A stretch of DNA of 64,000 bases, from positions 1 to 64,000 of the forward strand of contig JANQJW010000066.1 in the NCBI GenBank assembly GCA_028281445.1, given 5' to 3'. A program made the translations under genes and the position numbers. Source of the stretch: Planctomycetota bacterium (lineage in GTDB: Bacteria > Planctomycetota > PLA2 > JAEUHO01). Shown here piece by piece: positions 34,455-43,378 of the stretch; position 1 is the stretch's first letter; each line of letters starts with the position of its first letter. The notes below the pieces were generated by a model that saw only the letters and a list, made by a program, of their open reading frames with translations, did no database searches and was not told the origin of the DNA.

Positions 34455-35327
34455 ATGGACGACTTTCAGATCTTCTCGGCGATTGCGACGGCCATCGTGC
34501 TGGAAGCGATGCCGTTCCTGGCGCTGGGGTCGCTGCTCTCGGCACTGGTCGAGGTCTTCCTCTCACCGGCGCGGATCGCTCGGCTGACGCCCAAGGGCCT
34601 CATTCCGCGCGTCTTGGTCGGTGCGGGCGCCGGGTTCGTCCTGCCGACGTGCGAGTGCGGCGTCGTGCCCGTTGCACGTCGACTGCTCAAGAAAGGCGCG
34701 CCCGGTTCGACGGTCGTCGCCTACCTGCTTGCGGCACCGATCGTGAACCCCGTCGTGCTGGCTTCTACGTTCGTCGCGTTTCGCGGCTCGTGGGTGATGG
34801 TCGGCGCGCGCGCGGGCGTCGCCCTGATCGTCGCGAGTCTCGTTGCGATCACCGCGTATCGCTTCGCCGGGCGGGCCCTCGTCCGGGAGGGCGCGTCCGA
34901 CGAACACGATCACGAGCACCAAGCCGGCGGACGCCTTCTCGCCGTCTGGCAGCACGCTGCAAGCGACTTCTTGGAGATGGGCAAGTTCCTGATTTTCGGT
35001 TCGATGGCGGCTGCGGCGCTGAAGACCTTTCTGCCTCTCGACGTCATTCAACAGTTCGAGGGGAACCTCCTGCTCTCGATCGCGGGCATGATGCTGCTGG
35101 CGATCCTGCTCTCGGTCTGTTCGGAAGCGGACGCGTTCGTCGCAGCTTCCTTCGTGACGTTCCCTGCCGCTGCACATCTGGCCTTCGTGACCATCGGGCC
35201 GATGGTCGACATCAAGCTGATCGTGCTCTACGCCGCGACGTTTCGCACGCGGCTCTTCTTGCTCCTGATCACGCTCCCGGTCGTGCTCGTCTTCTTCCTC
35301 TCCTGGGCGTTTGGAGTCTGGCTGTGA
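34455..35327 (+). CDS. DUF318/UPF0718-type permease (ArsP-like)
   Basis: 290 residues with about eight membrane helices. It has the family signature PTCECGVVPVARRLLKKG with a conserved Cys pair and the mirror motif in the second half (SVCSEADAFVAASF). A His-rich loop DEHDHEHQ (about 152-159) could bind metal. Members include ArsP, an exporter of methylated arsenicals, but most are of unknown substrate. Its stop overlaps the start of the TIGR03943 partner (GTGA), a pairing that is conserved across bacteria. Confidence 0.9.
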   Translation: MDDFQIFSAIATAIVLEAMPFLALGSLLSALVEVFLSPARIARLTPKGLIPRVLVGAGAGFVLPTCECGVVPVARRLLKKGAPGSTVVAYLLAAPIVNPVVLASTFVAFRGSWVMVGARAGVALIVASLVAITAYRFAGRALVREGASDEHDHEHQAGGRLLAVWQHAASDFLEMGKFLIFGSMAAAALKTFLPLDVIQQFEGNLLLSIAGMMLLAILLSVCSEADAFVAASFVTFPAAAHLAFVTIGPMVDIKLIVLYAATFRTRLFLLLITLPVVLVFFLSWAFGVWL

Positions 35328-36322
35328 AGCGGCTCGAAGCGCTAGCGCTGCTGGTCATGGGGGGGACGAGCCTCTGGTTCGCTCCGCAGGACGACTACAG
35401 CCGCCTGGTGAACCCGGACTTCCGCGTCGTGACCGCCGTCGGCGCCATCCTGCTTCTGATCATGAGCCTCGCGTTGGCTCTCCGTCCTCGGCGCGCACGG
35501 CCTTGGGCTCTGCTCGTCTTCGGCGCGTTCTACGCGATCGTGGCGATCGGCAATCCCCTTGCCCCGGACGGCCCGAACGCGTTCGCCTTCCAGGAGAAGC
35601 CTCAGGCCGAGCCACGCGCCGGCTACGCGCAACTCGAGCCGGCAGAGCTGTTTCGCTCGCTCGACGAGGACGCCGAGGTCGCCGAGGGAAAGCGCGTGAT
35701 CTCGGGGACCGTGTACCGGAGCGAGGTGCTGGATACCGAGCAGACGTTCATCTTGCTCGACCCGCTCATGGCGTGCTGCGTTGCCGATGCCATCGCCTAC
35801 GGCGTGCGCGTGAAAGCGCAGGGTGAGCTGCCGCAGACGGCCTCATGGGTGCACGTCTACGGCACGTTGCAGCGGCAAGCGCCGGTCACGACGCCGCGCT
35901 TTCGCTTCGGGAACATCGTGTTCGCCGCCGTGAGCCGCCGGTACAGGATCGACGCCGACGACATCGCGTCGTTCCGCTCGCTCCTGCCGGGCGTCCACAC
36001 GCTGATTCCCGCGGATCGCTGTTCGCGGTTCCTGGCACGCCTGGACCTAGAGGAGCTCTCTTCAGCGGAGTACGTCACGGTGTTCGCGCCGCTTGACCTC
36101 TCGTTCGAGATGCAGGACCCGCGCGACTTCATCGTCGAAGGCTCCTACACCGAGCGCGATCTCATGGACCGGAGACAGCTCACGACGCTGTCGGGCCGTA
36201 CGCTACGGATCGAGACGGTGAACGGCACCGTGCGCCTCGACGGCGCACGCGTGCTGTTCGGCGACCAGGTGGGCCGCAACGGGGTCGTGCACGTGATCCA
36301 CCCTGCGTGGAGTGCGCGGTAG
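35324..36322 (+). CDS. TIGR03943-type permease partner fused to a fasciclin (FAS1) domain
   Basis: 332 residues from GTG 35324. The first 80 residues hold two or three membrane helices, and residues 95-205 contain the TIGR03943 domain (VISGTVYRSEVLDTEQTFILLDPLMACCVADA). Residues 215-332 match a FAS1 domain: TVFAPLDLSF, LTTLSGRTLRIETVNGTVRL and NGVVHVIHPAW. TIGR03943 proteins are encoded next to DUF318 permeases and are thought to act with them. FAS1 domains mediate adhesion or ligand binding, so the fusion suggests an extracytoplasmic binding role. The fusion is not one I know from this family. Confidence 0.82.
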   Translation: MKRLEALALLVMGGTSLWFAPQDDYSRLVNPDFRVVTAVGAILLLIMSLALALRPRRARPWALLVFGAFYAIVAIGNPLAPDGPNAFAFQEKPQAEPRAGYAQLEPAELFRSLDEDAEVAEGKRVISGTVYRSEVLDTEQTFILLDPLMACCVADAIAYGVRVKAQGELPQTASWVHVYGTLQRQAPVTTPRFRFGNIVFAAVSRRYRIDADDIASFRSLLPGVHTLIPADRCSRFLARLDLEELSSAEYVTVFAPLDLSFEMQDPRDFIVEGSYTERDLMDRRQLTTLSGRTLRIETVNGTVRLDGARVLFGDQVGRNGVVHVIHPAWSAR

Positions 36323-36399
36323 CGTCCGCAGAGCTTATTCGCTACGTTCATCGCTCCCGGAGTCGACCGGACCGGGCCCTCACATCTGGAGAAACAGCC

Positions 36400-37947
36400 G
36401 TGAAGCGAATCGTCCTGACAGGCCTTCTTCTGCTCGCCGTGACCATGGCAGGCCCCACTTCGACGCAAGCCGACGAGGGTGGAAAGCCGAACATGCTGTT
36501 CATTTGGGGCGATGACATCGGTTGGTTCAACCCCAGCATCTACCACCGCGGAATGATGGGATACCAGACGCCCAACATCGACCGCATCGGCAAGGAGGGT
36601 GCGTTCTTCACGGACTGGTACGGCCAGCAGAGTTGTACCGCGGGCCGCGCCGCCTTCGTCCATGGCCAGTCACCGCTTCGCACGGGGCTCCTCAAGGTCG
36701 GTCTGCCCGGTGCCAAGGAAGGCATCTCCGTCAAGGACCCGACGATCGCCGGCTTGCTGAAGAACCACGGCTACATGACGGGACAGTTCGGCAAGAACCA
36801 CCTCGGCGACCTCGACGAGCACCTGCCGACCAACCACGGCTTCGACGAGTTCCTCGGCAACCTCTATCACCTCAATGCCGAGGAAGAGCCCGAGAACGAG
36901 GACTATCCGAAGAACCCCGAGTTCAAGAGGAAGTTCGGTCCGCGCGGCGTCATCAAGAGCAGCGCCGACGGGAAGATCGAAGACACCGGTCCGCTCAATC
37001 GCAAGCGCATGGAGACGGTGGACGAAGAGGTGACGGCCGCTGCACTCGACTTCATGGAGCGCGCGGTCACGGCGAAGAAGCCCTTCTTCCTCTGGTGGAA
37101 CTCCACGCGCATGCACATCTGGACGCACCTGAAGCAGTCGTCCAAGGGAAAGACCGGCCTCGGCGTCTACCCCGACGGCATGGTCGAGCACGACGGGCAC
37201 GTCGGGCAGTTGCTCGACAAGGTCGATGAGCTCGGGATCGCCGACAACACGATCGTCATGTACTCGACGGATAACGGCGCCGAGAAGTTCTCCTGGCCGG
37301 ATGGCGGCAGCGCACCCTTCCGCGGGGAGAAGAACGACAATTGGGAGGGTGGCTACCGCGTTCCCTGTCTGCTCAAGTGGCCGGGCGTCATCAAGCCGGG
37401 CACGATCATCAACGACATCGGCTCGCACGAGGACTGGCTGCCGACGTTGCTGGCCGCCGCCGGCGAGTCGGACGTCAAGGAGAAGCTGCTCAAGGGCGGC
37501 CACCAGGCCATGGGGCGCACCTACAAGGTGCACATCGACGGTTACAACTTCCTGCCCGCGCTCAAGGGCGAGGCCGAGTGGCCGCGCAAGGAGTTCCTGT
37601 ACTGGACCGACGGCGGCGACCTCGCCAACCTGCGCTACAACCGCTGGAAGCTCGTCTTCCTCGAGCAGCGGGCGCACGGGTTCGAGGTCTGGCAAGACCC
37701 GCTGGTCGAGCTGCGCCTGCCCAAGATCTTCTGCTTGCGCAGTGACCCGTTCGAGATCGCCGACTACGAGACCATCGGCTACCCGCGGTGGCGCATCGAC
37801 CGCCTGTACCTGCTCGTACCGGCACAGGCCTACGTCGCCAAGTGGCTCAGCTCGCTCAAGGACTTCCCGCCGCGTCAGGAGCCCGGCAGCTTCAGTCTGA
37901 GCAAGGTCATGGCCAAACTCCGGTCCGCCGGCGGAGGAGCCAAGTAG
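36400..37947 (+). CDS. Secreted arylsulfatase (formylglycine type)
   Basis: 515 residues from GTG 36400, RBS GGAG. The signal peptide ends near TSTQADEGG. The sulfatase core begins at MLFIWGDDIGWFNPSIYHRG (metal-binding DD). The motif SCTAGR carries the Cys to be turned into formylglycine in the CxAxR form. GQFGKNHLGD, MHIWTHL and YSTDNGAEKFSWPDGG provide further active-site residues. It hydrolyses a sulfate ester or similar substrate outside the cytoplasm. No sulfatase-modifying enzyme is encoded nearby. It stands alone, 77 bases after the permease operon. Confidence 0.93.
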   Translation: MKRIVLTGLLLLAVTMAGPTSTQADEGGKPNMLFIWGDDIGWFNPSIYHRGMMGYQTPNIDRIGKEGAFFTDWYGQQSCTAGRAAFVHGQSPLRTGLLKVGLPGAKEGISVKDPTIAGLLKNHGYMTGQFGKNHLGDLDEHLPTNHGFDEFLGNLYHLNAEEEPENEDYPKNPEFKRKFGPRGVIKSSADGKIEDTGPLNRKRMETVDEEVTAAALDFMERAVTAKKPFFLWWNSTRMHIWTHLKQSSKGKTGLGVYPDGMVEHDGHVGQLLDKVDELGIADNTIVMYSTDNGAEKFSWPDGGSAPFRGEKNDNWEGGYRVPCLLKWPGVIKPGTIINDIGSHEDWLPTLLAAAGESDVKEKLLKGGHQAMGRTYKVHIDGYNFLPALKGEAEWPRKEFLYWTDGGDLANLRYNRWKLVFLEQRAHGFEVWQDPLVELRLPKIFCLRSDPFEIADYETIGYPRWRIDRLYLLVPAQAYVAKWLSSLKDFPPRQEPGSFSLSKVMAKLRSAGGGAK

Positions 37948-37974
37948 AAGTCGGCGACACAACCTTCAGCCGCC

Positions 37975-37992
37975 CGGAGATATCAATCTCCG
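37975..37992. terminator. Hairpin between convergent genes
   Basis: CGGAGAT and ATCTCCG (7-bp stem, ATCA loop) lie between the sulfatase and YihY gene ends, which face each other. No T-run follows, so termination is likely bidirectional but weak. Confidence 0.4.
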
Positions 37993-38011
37993 TCGGCTGC
38001 AGGTGACCCGA

Positions 38012-38839
38012 CTAGTCCGGCTTGCGCGACCTCAACACGGCATTGAGCTGCGCGCCGAAGTAGAAGGTCATGCCCGTGCCGTACATCCAGACCATGAGGA
38101 TGATCACGCCCGCGATCGCGCCGTAGGTCTCGTTGTAGGTCGCGTAGTTGTCGACGTAGATGCGGAAGCCGTACGACAGGAGCACCCACATCGCGACGGC
38201 GGAGATGCTCCCCGGCGTGAGCAGCTTCCAGCGCCTCTCGACGTTGGGTAGGACCCAGTAGGCCACCGATGTCGCGACCAGCGCCGCGAGTACGAGCACG
38301 ATGAGCCCAACGTGCGTCAGGAAGAAGTGCAGCACAGGCGCATCGACGTGTTCGGTCAGCTCGTCGTCCACAGCAGGACCGAGGACGATCAGGGCCGAGC
38401 TCGCGAGGAGGATCAGAAAGCAGGCCGCGCCCAGCAGAAGGGCGACGCCGAAGACCTTCCACAGCGGGCGCGTCTCTTCAACGCCGAAAGCCTGGTTGAC
38501 GCCGCGACCGACGCTCACGAACAGGCCGGCCCCTGACACGATGCCGATGCCCAGGGCCAGCCAGAGCAATCCGCCGGGGCCTTGCCGTCGGGTCGACGCA
38601 ACCTGGTCTGCCACGACCTCGTAGGCTCCCTTGGGCATGGCGCCGCGCAGGTCCTCAGCCATGCGATCGAACGAACCGTCCGGTAGGCCGGCCAGGAACG
38701 AGATCAAGAGGATCAGTGTCGGCGGTAGCAGCAGCAGCGCGTAGTAGGCGAACTGTGCGCTGCGCGCATCCAGGCCGTTGCGAGTGAACGCGCGCAGCGT
38801 CACGCGTGCCATCGTCCCCCACGACCGGGCCTTGCTCAT
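38012..38839 (-). CDS. YihY/BrkB-family inner membrane protein
   Basis: 275 residues with about six membrane helices. It matches the YihY/BrkB family: QFAYYALLLLPPTLILLISF, GGLLWLALGIGIVSGAGLF, WKLLTPGSISAVAMWVLLSY and YGAIAGVIILMVWMYGTGM. The family was once taken for RNase BN but is an integral membrane protein of unknown transport role. It is convergent with the sulfatase and lies 42 bases after the coiled-coil gene on the same strand. Confidence 0.93.
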   Translation of the reverse strand: MSKARSWGTMARVTLRAFTRNGLDARSAQFAYYALLLLPPTLILLISFLAGLPDGSFDRMAEDLRGAMPKGAYEVVADQVASTRRQGPGGLLWLALGIGIVSGAGLFVSVGRGVNQAFGVEETRPLWKVFGVALLLGAACFLILLASSALIVLGPAVDDELTEHVDAPVLHFFLTHVGLIVLVLAALVATSVAYWVLPNVERRWKLLTPGSISAVAMWVLLSYGFRIYVDNYATYNETYGAIAGVIILMVWMYGTGMTFYFGAQLNAVLRSRKPD

Positions 38840-38881
38840 GCGGGCACTGTGTCCGGCTTGGGCGGCCCGAGAAGGAGCATG

Positions 38882-39205
38882 CTAGCTGTCGGCGCTCTCG
38901 TCGGCCGCGTCGTCGCTCGTGTGTGTCTCGTAGGCTTGCTTGAGCGCCGCCAGCGCGGCCGTTGCAGCCGCCTTGGCTCTTGCCGCTCCCGCCTCGACTG
39001 CCGCCGCCGCGTTCTGCGCTTCCTCGGAGTCCCGGATCTCCTCGTACTTGCCCTTGGCGGTCTCGTAGGCGGACTCGAGCGTGTCGATGACTTCGTCCTT
39101 CTTGTCGCGGAACTCCATCTTGAGCAGGCTGCCCTTGACCCTCAGCATGTCTAGCTTGCCCTTCCACGCGCTCAGCTCGGCCTTGATCTCGTCGCTTGTC
39201 GTCAT
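38882..39205 (-). CDS. Small coiled-coil protein
   Basis: 107 residues, RBS AGGAG. Charged, alanine-rich and helical throughout, without a membrane segment or signal peptide; the C-terminal 12 residues are acidic. The pattern (ELSAWKGKLDMLRVKGSLLKM, shortened, then AYETAKGKYEEIRDSEEA) resembles apolipoprotein-like and YqjD-like stress proteins. It is divergent from the YqjD/YqjE-like pair and may work with them at the membrane. Function is unknown. Confidence 0.72.
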   Translation of the reverse strand: MTTSDEIKAELSAWKGKLDMLRVKGSLLKMEFRDKKDEVIDTLESAYETAKGKYEEIRDSEEAQNAAAAVEAGAARAKAAATAALAALKQAYETHTSDDAADESADS

Positions 39206-39364
39206 CGTGGTTCTCCTAGGAAAGCGAGCCTAGCGCTCTCCTCGATGCAGCGGTATCCACTTCCGGCTTTTTCCGGCCTCGCTGCATCGTTGTTGAGCCG
39301 CGCCTACAGTACGTGTTCGGCGCTGGACGCTCGGAGCCACGTTACGCCGTGAAGGGAGCGAGAG

Positions 39365-39598
39365 ATGGCAGATGCCAATGAGGATCTCCGGCAGGAGCTC
39401 GCCGAACTGCGCGCCCAGGTGGCCGCGCTCGCCGAGCCGCGGGAGCCCGACACCGGTGGAGGGGACGCGGTCGGAGACGACGACGGGATCGACTTCGAGG
39501 GGCTCGTCGAGTCCCTCAAGTCGGAGATCGAAGACCTGCCTCCCATGACGACGATCGCGGTCTTCACCCTCGGTCTGCTCGTGGGCCGGATGTTGTAG
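39365..39598 (+). CDS. Small YqjD-like (DUF883-type) membrane protein
   Basis: 77 residues, RBS GGGAGCGAG. A helical N terminus (NEDLRQELAELRAQVAAL), an acidic middle and one C-terminal membrane helix (TIAVFTLGLLVGRML) fit the layout of ribosome- and membrane-associated YqjD-type proteins. It is nine bases upstream of the YqjE-like gene and likely co-transcribed. Confidence 0.65.
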   Translation: MADANEDLRQELAELRAQVAALAEPREPDTGGGDAVGDDDGIDFEGLVESLKSEIEDLPPMTTIAVFTLGLLVGRML

Positions 39599-39607
39599 GA
39601 GAGAACC

Positions 39608-40069
39608 ATGGATGATCCGCGCCCCAAGCTCCAGACCCTCTTCAAGGCGCAGTCCGTGCTCACACGGATCGAGTTGCGCGCCAAAGCGGCCCAGGCCGTC
39701 TACATGTGCATTGCGCTCGTGTTCGGTCTGCTCGCGCTCGGCATGCTGAACCTTGCGGCTTACCTCGCGCTCAGCGATCCGGTTGGTCCCGTGTGGGCCG
39801 GCGTCATCGTCGCGGGCATCGACCTGCTGCTTGCCATCGTCCTCCTGAAGATCGCGAAGGGTGCCGAGCCGGGTCCCGAGCTCGAGTCGGCGCGTGAGGT
39901 CCGCGACCTCGCCATGGATGCGCTCACCACCGACGCGGACCGTGTCAAGAGCCAGGTCCTGGCGGTCCGCGACGACATCAAGTCGGTCACGTCGCGCATC
40001 GCCGGTATCACCTCGGTGGTGGGGGTGATCAAGGGGGCCTTGAAGAAGCGGAAGAAGGAGCGGAGTTAG
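39608..40069 (+). CDS. YqjE-like phage-holin superfamily III membrane protein
   Basis: 153 residues, RBS GGAGAG. An N-terminal amphipathic helix precedes two membrane helices (about 33-53 and 59-80, YMCIALVFGLLALGMLNLA and WAGVIVAGIDLLLAIVLL), the standard holin_3_6 (DUF1469) hairpin. A cytoplasmic helical part with a Lys/Arg tail follows. Such proteins are envelope-stress components in proteobacteria. Its stop overlaps the stop of the opposite-strand porin gene by four bases. Confidence 0.82.
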   Translation: MDDPRPKLQTLFKAQSVLTRIELRAKAAQAVYMCIALVFGLLALGMLNLAAYLALSDPVGPVWAGVIVAGIDLLLAIVLLKIAKGAEPGPELESAREVRDLAMDALTTDADRVKSQVLAVRDDIKSVTSRIAGITSVVGVIKGALKKRKKERS

Positions 40070-41355
40070 AACTCCGCGCGCCAGCGGACGCTGAAGACAG
40101 TGACCGCCTCGAACACCGTCGAGGACCGGATGAACTGCACACTTAGACTCACGTGCGACGTGTCCGTGAGCTGCGACCGGTAGAAGACCTCGCCGACGTA
40201 GGAGTCTCGCGCGAGCGAGTTGGACGGCCTGCCCCAGCCCAGGGCGACGCCGGCGTAGTCGTCGGACCACGCGGGAATCGGGCCTTGGAACCCGCACCCG
40301 ATCCGCAGCGCCTGCTCCGTACCCGTGAGCGACTGGATCTCTACGATCTCGGAGATCAGCCCGGAGCCCTGAAACCCGTAGCGCAGGAACGCAACGGCCT
40401 TCTTCGATAGCTCTTGGTCGATGCTCAGCACCGTGCCCGCGCCGGCGCCCGAGACGCCCTCGCGCGCGTCGGAGTGCCAGCCGGCGAGGCGCCACGTGCC
40501 GAAGCCGAGGCCGCGGATCTTCCGCCGGTACTCGATCTGTCCCGCGTACCAGAACTCGCCTTTCTCGATCGACGACGGATCGATCTCGGTCTTCACGCCG
40601 TTGGCGTTCTGCATACCCGCCACGACAGTCCAGCACTTGTTGACTCGGTACCGCGCATGCAGGCCGAGCCCGTTGCCCGGCAGGAAGACCTCGGGGCTGT
40701 CCGAGAACGCGAAGTTGAAGAAGAAGAGCGATGCGTCGTTCAGGCGGTTTCCGAAGAACGTCGCGGACGCCGAGACCTTGCCGAGGCGCACCTGGAGGCG
40801 GTCGCCCAGGAAGTCCTGCTTCCAGTAGACCTGGGTCAGCGACAAGTCCTGTCGCCCGAATCCGGAGACCGTCGGCCACAGCGAGTCGATCGTCGTCGAG
40901 AGCCCGGATGGCGCGATGCGTGTCGCGATCTTGTAGCGACTCTCGAAGCGCACCTCGAGCGCGCTTTGGTTGCAGGCCTTCCTCCCGATTGCGTCCCAGC
41001 GTGCGATCAAGTCAAAGTCGGACCCCAATGCGTCCCGCGGGCCCGAACCGTCCGACGCGTGCTGGTAGACCATCGTGTAGGCCGCAGCAAACCGAATGGG
41101 CGTCTTGCGGTAGATGCGGTCCTCGATACGGCCCACGAAGCGGCTGACGCCGAGGTCGAAGCGTCCTTCGCGTGACTTGCGGATCTCGCGCAGCGTGTCG
41201 CTAACATCCGCACCGGACGCGAAGCCTCGCTCCGGCGTGGTGCCGGAGCGCGCGGCCGGGTGCTGGGGAGTGGCGGGCGTCTCGTCTGCACGCGCTGGCT
41301 GATTGCAAGCAAGCCACCCGAGGAGGACGAGCAGTGGGTAGACGACGTGACGCAT
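40066..41355 (-). CDS. OprB-like carbohydrate-selective outer-membrane porin
   Basis: 429 residues. N-terminal signal peptide (YPLLVLLGWLACNQPARA). The body is beta-barrel-like with alternating aromatic strands, ending in Phe (SVRWRAEF) as outer-membrane proteins require. Landmarks of OprB: LGKVSASATFFGNRLNDASL, LPGNGLGLHARYRV, AWSDDYAGVALGWGRP and GEVFYRSQLTDTSHVSLSVQ. It likely admits sugars or other small polar solutes. This supports a diderm envelope. It is divergent from the moxR operon with an 87-base gap. Confidence 0.83.
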   Translation of the reverse strand: MRHVVYPLLVLLGWLACNQPARADETPATPQHPAARSGTTPERGFASGADVSDTLREIRKSREGRFDLGVSRFVGRIEDRIYRKTPIRFAAAYTMVYQHASDGSGPRDALGSDFDLIARWDAIGRKACNQSALEVRFESRYKIATRIAPSGLSTTIDSLWPTVSGFGRQDLSLTQVYWKQDFLGDRLQVRLGKVSASATFFGNRLNDASLFFFNFAFSDSPEVFLPGNGLGLHARYRVNKCWTVVAGMQNANGVKTEIDPSSIEKGEFWYAGQIEYRRKIRGLGFGTWRLAGWHSDAREGVSGAGAGTVLSIDQELSKKAVAFLRYGFQGSGLISEIVEIQSLTGTEQALRIGCGFQGPIPAWSDDYAGVALGWGRPSNSLARDSYVGEVFYRSQLTDTSHVSLSVQFIRSSTVFEAVTVFSVRWRAEF

Positions 41356-41442
41356 GGGGAGGCCGACGGTATGCCGCGGCCGTCACCTCCAAGTCCGGGC
41401 CCCGGTTCTGTAGCATCTGGGCCCCGATCGGAGGAACCCGCT

Positions 41443-42408
41443 TTGAGTGCGCTCCCGTCCATCCAGCAACTTCAGGAACGTGTCGGCCGGTTGATCATCG
41501 GCCAGCAATCCGTGGTCGAGCGGCTCGTGATGGGGCTCTTGACCAACGGCAACCTCCTGCTCGAAGGGCTGCCCGGCCTCGCCAAGACGCGCGGCGTGAA
41601 TGCCCTGGCGAAGAACCTCGATGCGGGGCTCTCGCGTATTCAATTCACGCCGGACCTGCTCCCGAGCGACGTCACCGGCACGGAGGTCTACCACTCGCAG
41701 GGCGGCAGCGGCGAGTTCAAGTTCGAGGCCGGTCCGATCTTCAACAATCTCATCCTCGCCGACGAGATCAACCGAGCACCGGCCAAGGTGCAGGCGGCTC
41801 TACTCGAGGCGATGGAAGAGCGTCAGGTCACCGTGGCGGGCACCACGCACAAGCTGCCCGAGCTGTTCATGGTTGCGGCAACCCAGAACCCGATCGAACA
41901 GGAGGGAACGTACCCCCTGCCCGAAGCGCAGATGGACCGTTTCATCATGCACGTGCTCGTCGAGTACGCCGACGAGGACGACGAGGCGAAGATCATGCGG
42001 CTCGTACGCGGGGAAGAGAGCGGACCGCCGCCGGCCGCCGAAAGGCCGATCGCCCAGCAGGCGATCTTCGATGCCCGCGCCGAGATCCACGGCATCCACA
42101 TCGCGGAGGCCGTCGAGCGCTACATCGTCGACCTCATCTGGGCCACGCGCGACCCCAAGCGCTACGGCGAGGACTTCGGCAAGTGGATCCAGGTCGGCGC
42201 GAGCCCGCGCGGCGCCATCGGCCTCGACAAGGCCTCGCGTGCCTACGCTTGGTTGCAGGGACGCGACCACGTGACGCCCGACGACGTGCGGGCCGTCGTC
42301 CACGACGTGCTGCGCCACCGCATCAAGCTGAGCTACGAGGCCAACGCCGAGGGTGTGACGGCTAATGACGTGATCACGCAGATGGTCAAGCTGGTGGCCG
42401 TGGCATGA
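41443..42408 (+). CDS. moxR: MoxR-family AAA+ ATPase
   Basis: 321 residues from a TTG start at 41443, chosen because GGAGG sits eight bases upstream; a longer frame begins at 41260 in the porin promoter region. Walker A GLPGLAKT (about 42-49), Walker B ILADEINRAPAKVQ, sensor GTYPLPEAQMDRF. MoxR proteins act as chaperones that insert metals or assemble complexes with VWA partners, which this operon supplies. It is the first of seven genes (41443-48721). Confidence 0.93.
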   Translation: MSALPSIQQLQERVGRLIIGQQSVVERLVMGLLTNGNLLLEGLPGLAKTRGVNALAKNLDAGLSRIQFTPDLLPSDVTGTEVYHSQGGSGEFKFEAGPIFNNLILADEINRAPAKVQAALLEAMEERQVTVAGTTHKLPELFMVAATQNPIEQEGTYPLPEAQMDRFIMHVLVEYADEDDEAKIMRLVRGEESGPPPAAERPIAQQAIFDARAEIHGIHIAEAVERYIVDLIWATRDPKRYGEDFGKWIQVGASPRGAIGLDKASRAYAWLQGRDHVTPDDVRAVVHDVLRHRIKLSYEANAEGVTANDVITQMVKLVAVA

Positions 42409-43376
42409 ACCCGGCGATCGTGCGACCCACCCTGCCGGCCGATCAGGGCACGCCCGGTGTCTATGTGAGCCTCGGCGACCTGATCCGCCTCCAGCACAAG
42501 GCGCGCGGGATCTCCTTTCTCCCGCGCCAGCCGATTCACAGCCTGCTCTCCGGGCGGCACGCCTCGCGCATGCGCGGCCGGGGGTTGAACTTCGAAGAGC
42601 TGCGCGACTACCTGCCCGGCGATGACCCGCGCACGATCGACTGGAAGGTCACCGCCCGCACGCAGAAGCCGCACGTGCGTGTCTACACCGAGGAGCGCGA
42701 CCGGCCGGCGCTGTTCGTCGTCGACCAGCGCATCGCGATGTTCTACGGCACCAAGGTCGCCATGAAGTCCGTGACGGCCGCCGAGATCGCGGCGCTCGGC
42801 GCGTGGCGCGTGCTCGACCAGGGCGACCGCGCGGGCGGGCTCGTCTTCGATGACACGGAGATCCTCGACGTCACGCCGAACCGCAGTCAGAACGCGGTCA
42901 TGCAGCTGCTCGGTGCCGTCGTCCGGAAGAACCACGCCCTGCATGCCGGTGCGGGCGCCACGCCGAACCCGGGGATGCTGAACGAGGTGCTCGAACAGGC
43001 CGCACGTGTCGCCAAGCACGACTATCTCGTCGCCATCATCAGCGACTTCGACGGTGCGGACGAGACCACGCGACGTCTCGTGATGCGCATGGCGCAGCAG
43101 AACGACGTCCTCTGCGCGCTCGTTCACGATCCCTCGGCCACCGAGTTGCCCGACGCGGCGCGCCTTGTTGCGAGCGACGGGGAGCTGCAGGTAGAGCTCG
43201 AGCTGGACGAGGCGAGGACGCGCGAACGCTTGACCAAGCACGGCATCGAGCGCCTGGAGAACGTCATCCGCTGGCAGCGCGAGTTCGGCGTGCCCGTTCT
43301 GCCGATCCACACCGCCGAAGACCCGGTCCGCCAGATCCAGCGCCTCCTCGGCGCTGCGGCGGCGTCGAGGAGCTGA
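42405..43376 (+). CDS. DUF58 (VWA-like) protein
   Basis: 323 residues; start overlaps the moxR stop (ATGA). It carries the DUF58 signature GRGLNFEELRDYLPGDDPRTIDWKVTARTQ in parts and a VWA-like fold with YDLGDRAGGLVFDD-type features (DQGDRAGGLVFDDTEIL). DUF58 genes nearly always follow moxR and precede bat genes. It probably receives MoxR-driven remodelling. No membrane segment is seen. Confidence 0.93.
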   Translation: MNPAIVRPTLPADQGTPGVYVSLGDLIRLQHKARGISFLPRQPIHSLLSGRHASRMRGRGLNFEELRDYLPGDDPRTIDWKVTARTQKPHVRVYTEERDRPALFVVDQRIAMFYGTKVAMKSVTAAEIAALGAWRVLDQGDRAGGLVFDDTEILDVTPNRSQNAVMQLLGAVVRKNHALHAGAGATPNPGMLNEVLEQAARVAKHDYLVAIISDFDGADETTRRLVMRMAQQNDVLCALVHDPSATELPDAARLVASDGELQVELELDEARTRERLTKHGIERLENVIRWQREFGVPVLPIHTAEDPVRQIQRLLGAAAASRS

Positions 43377-43378
43377 GC

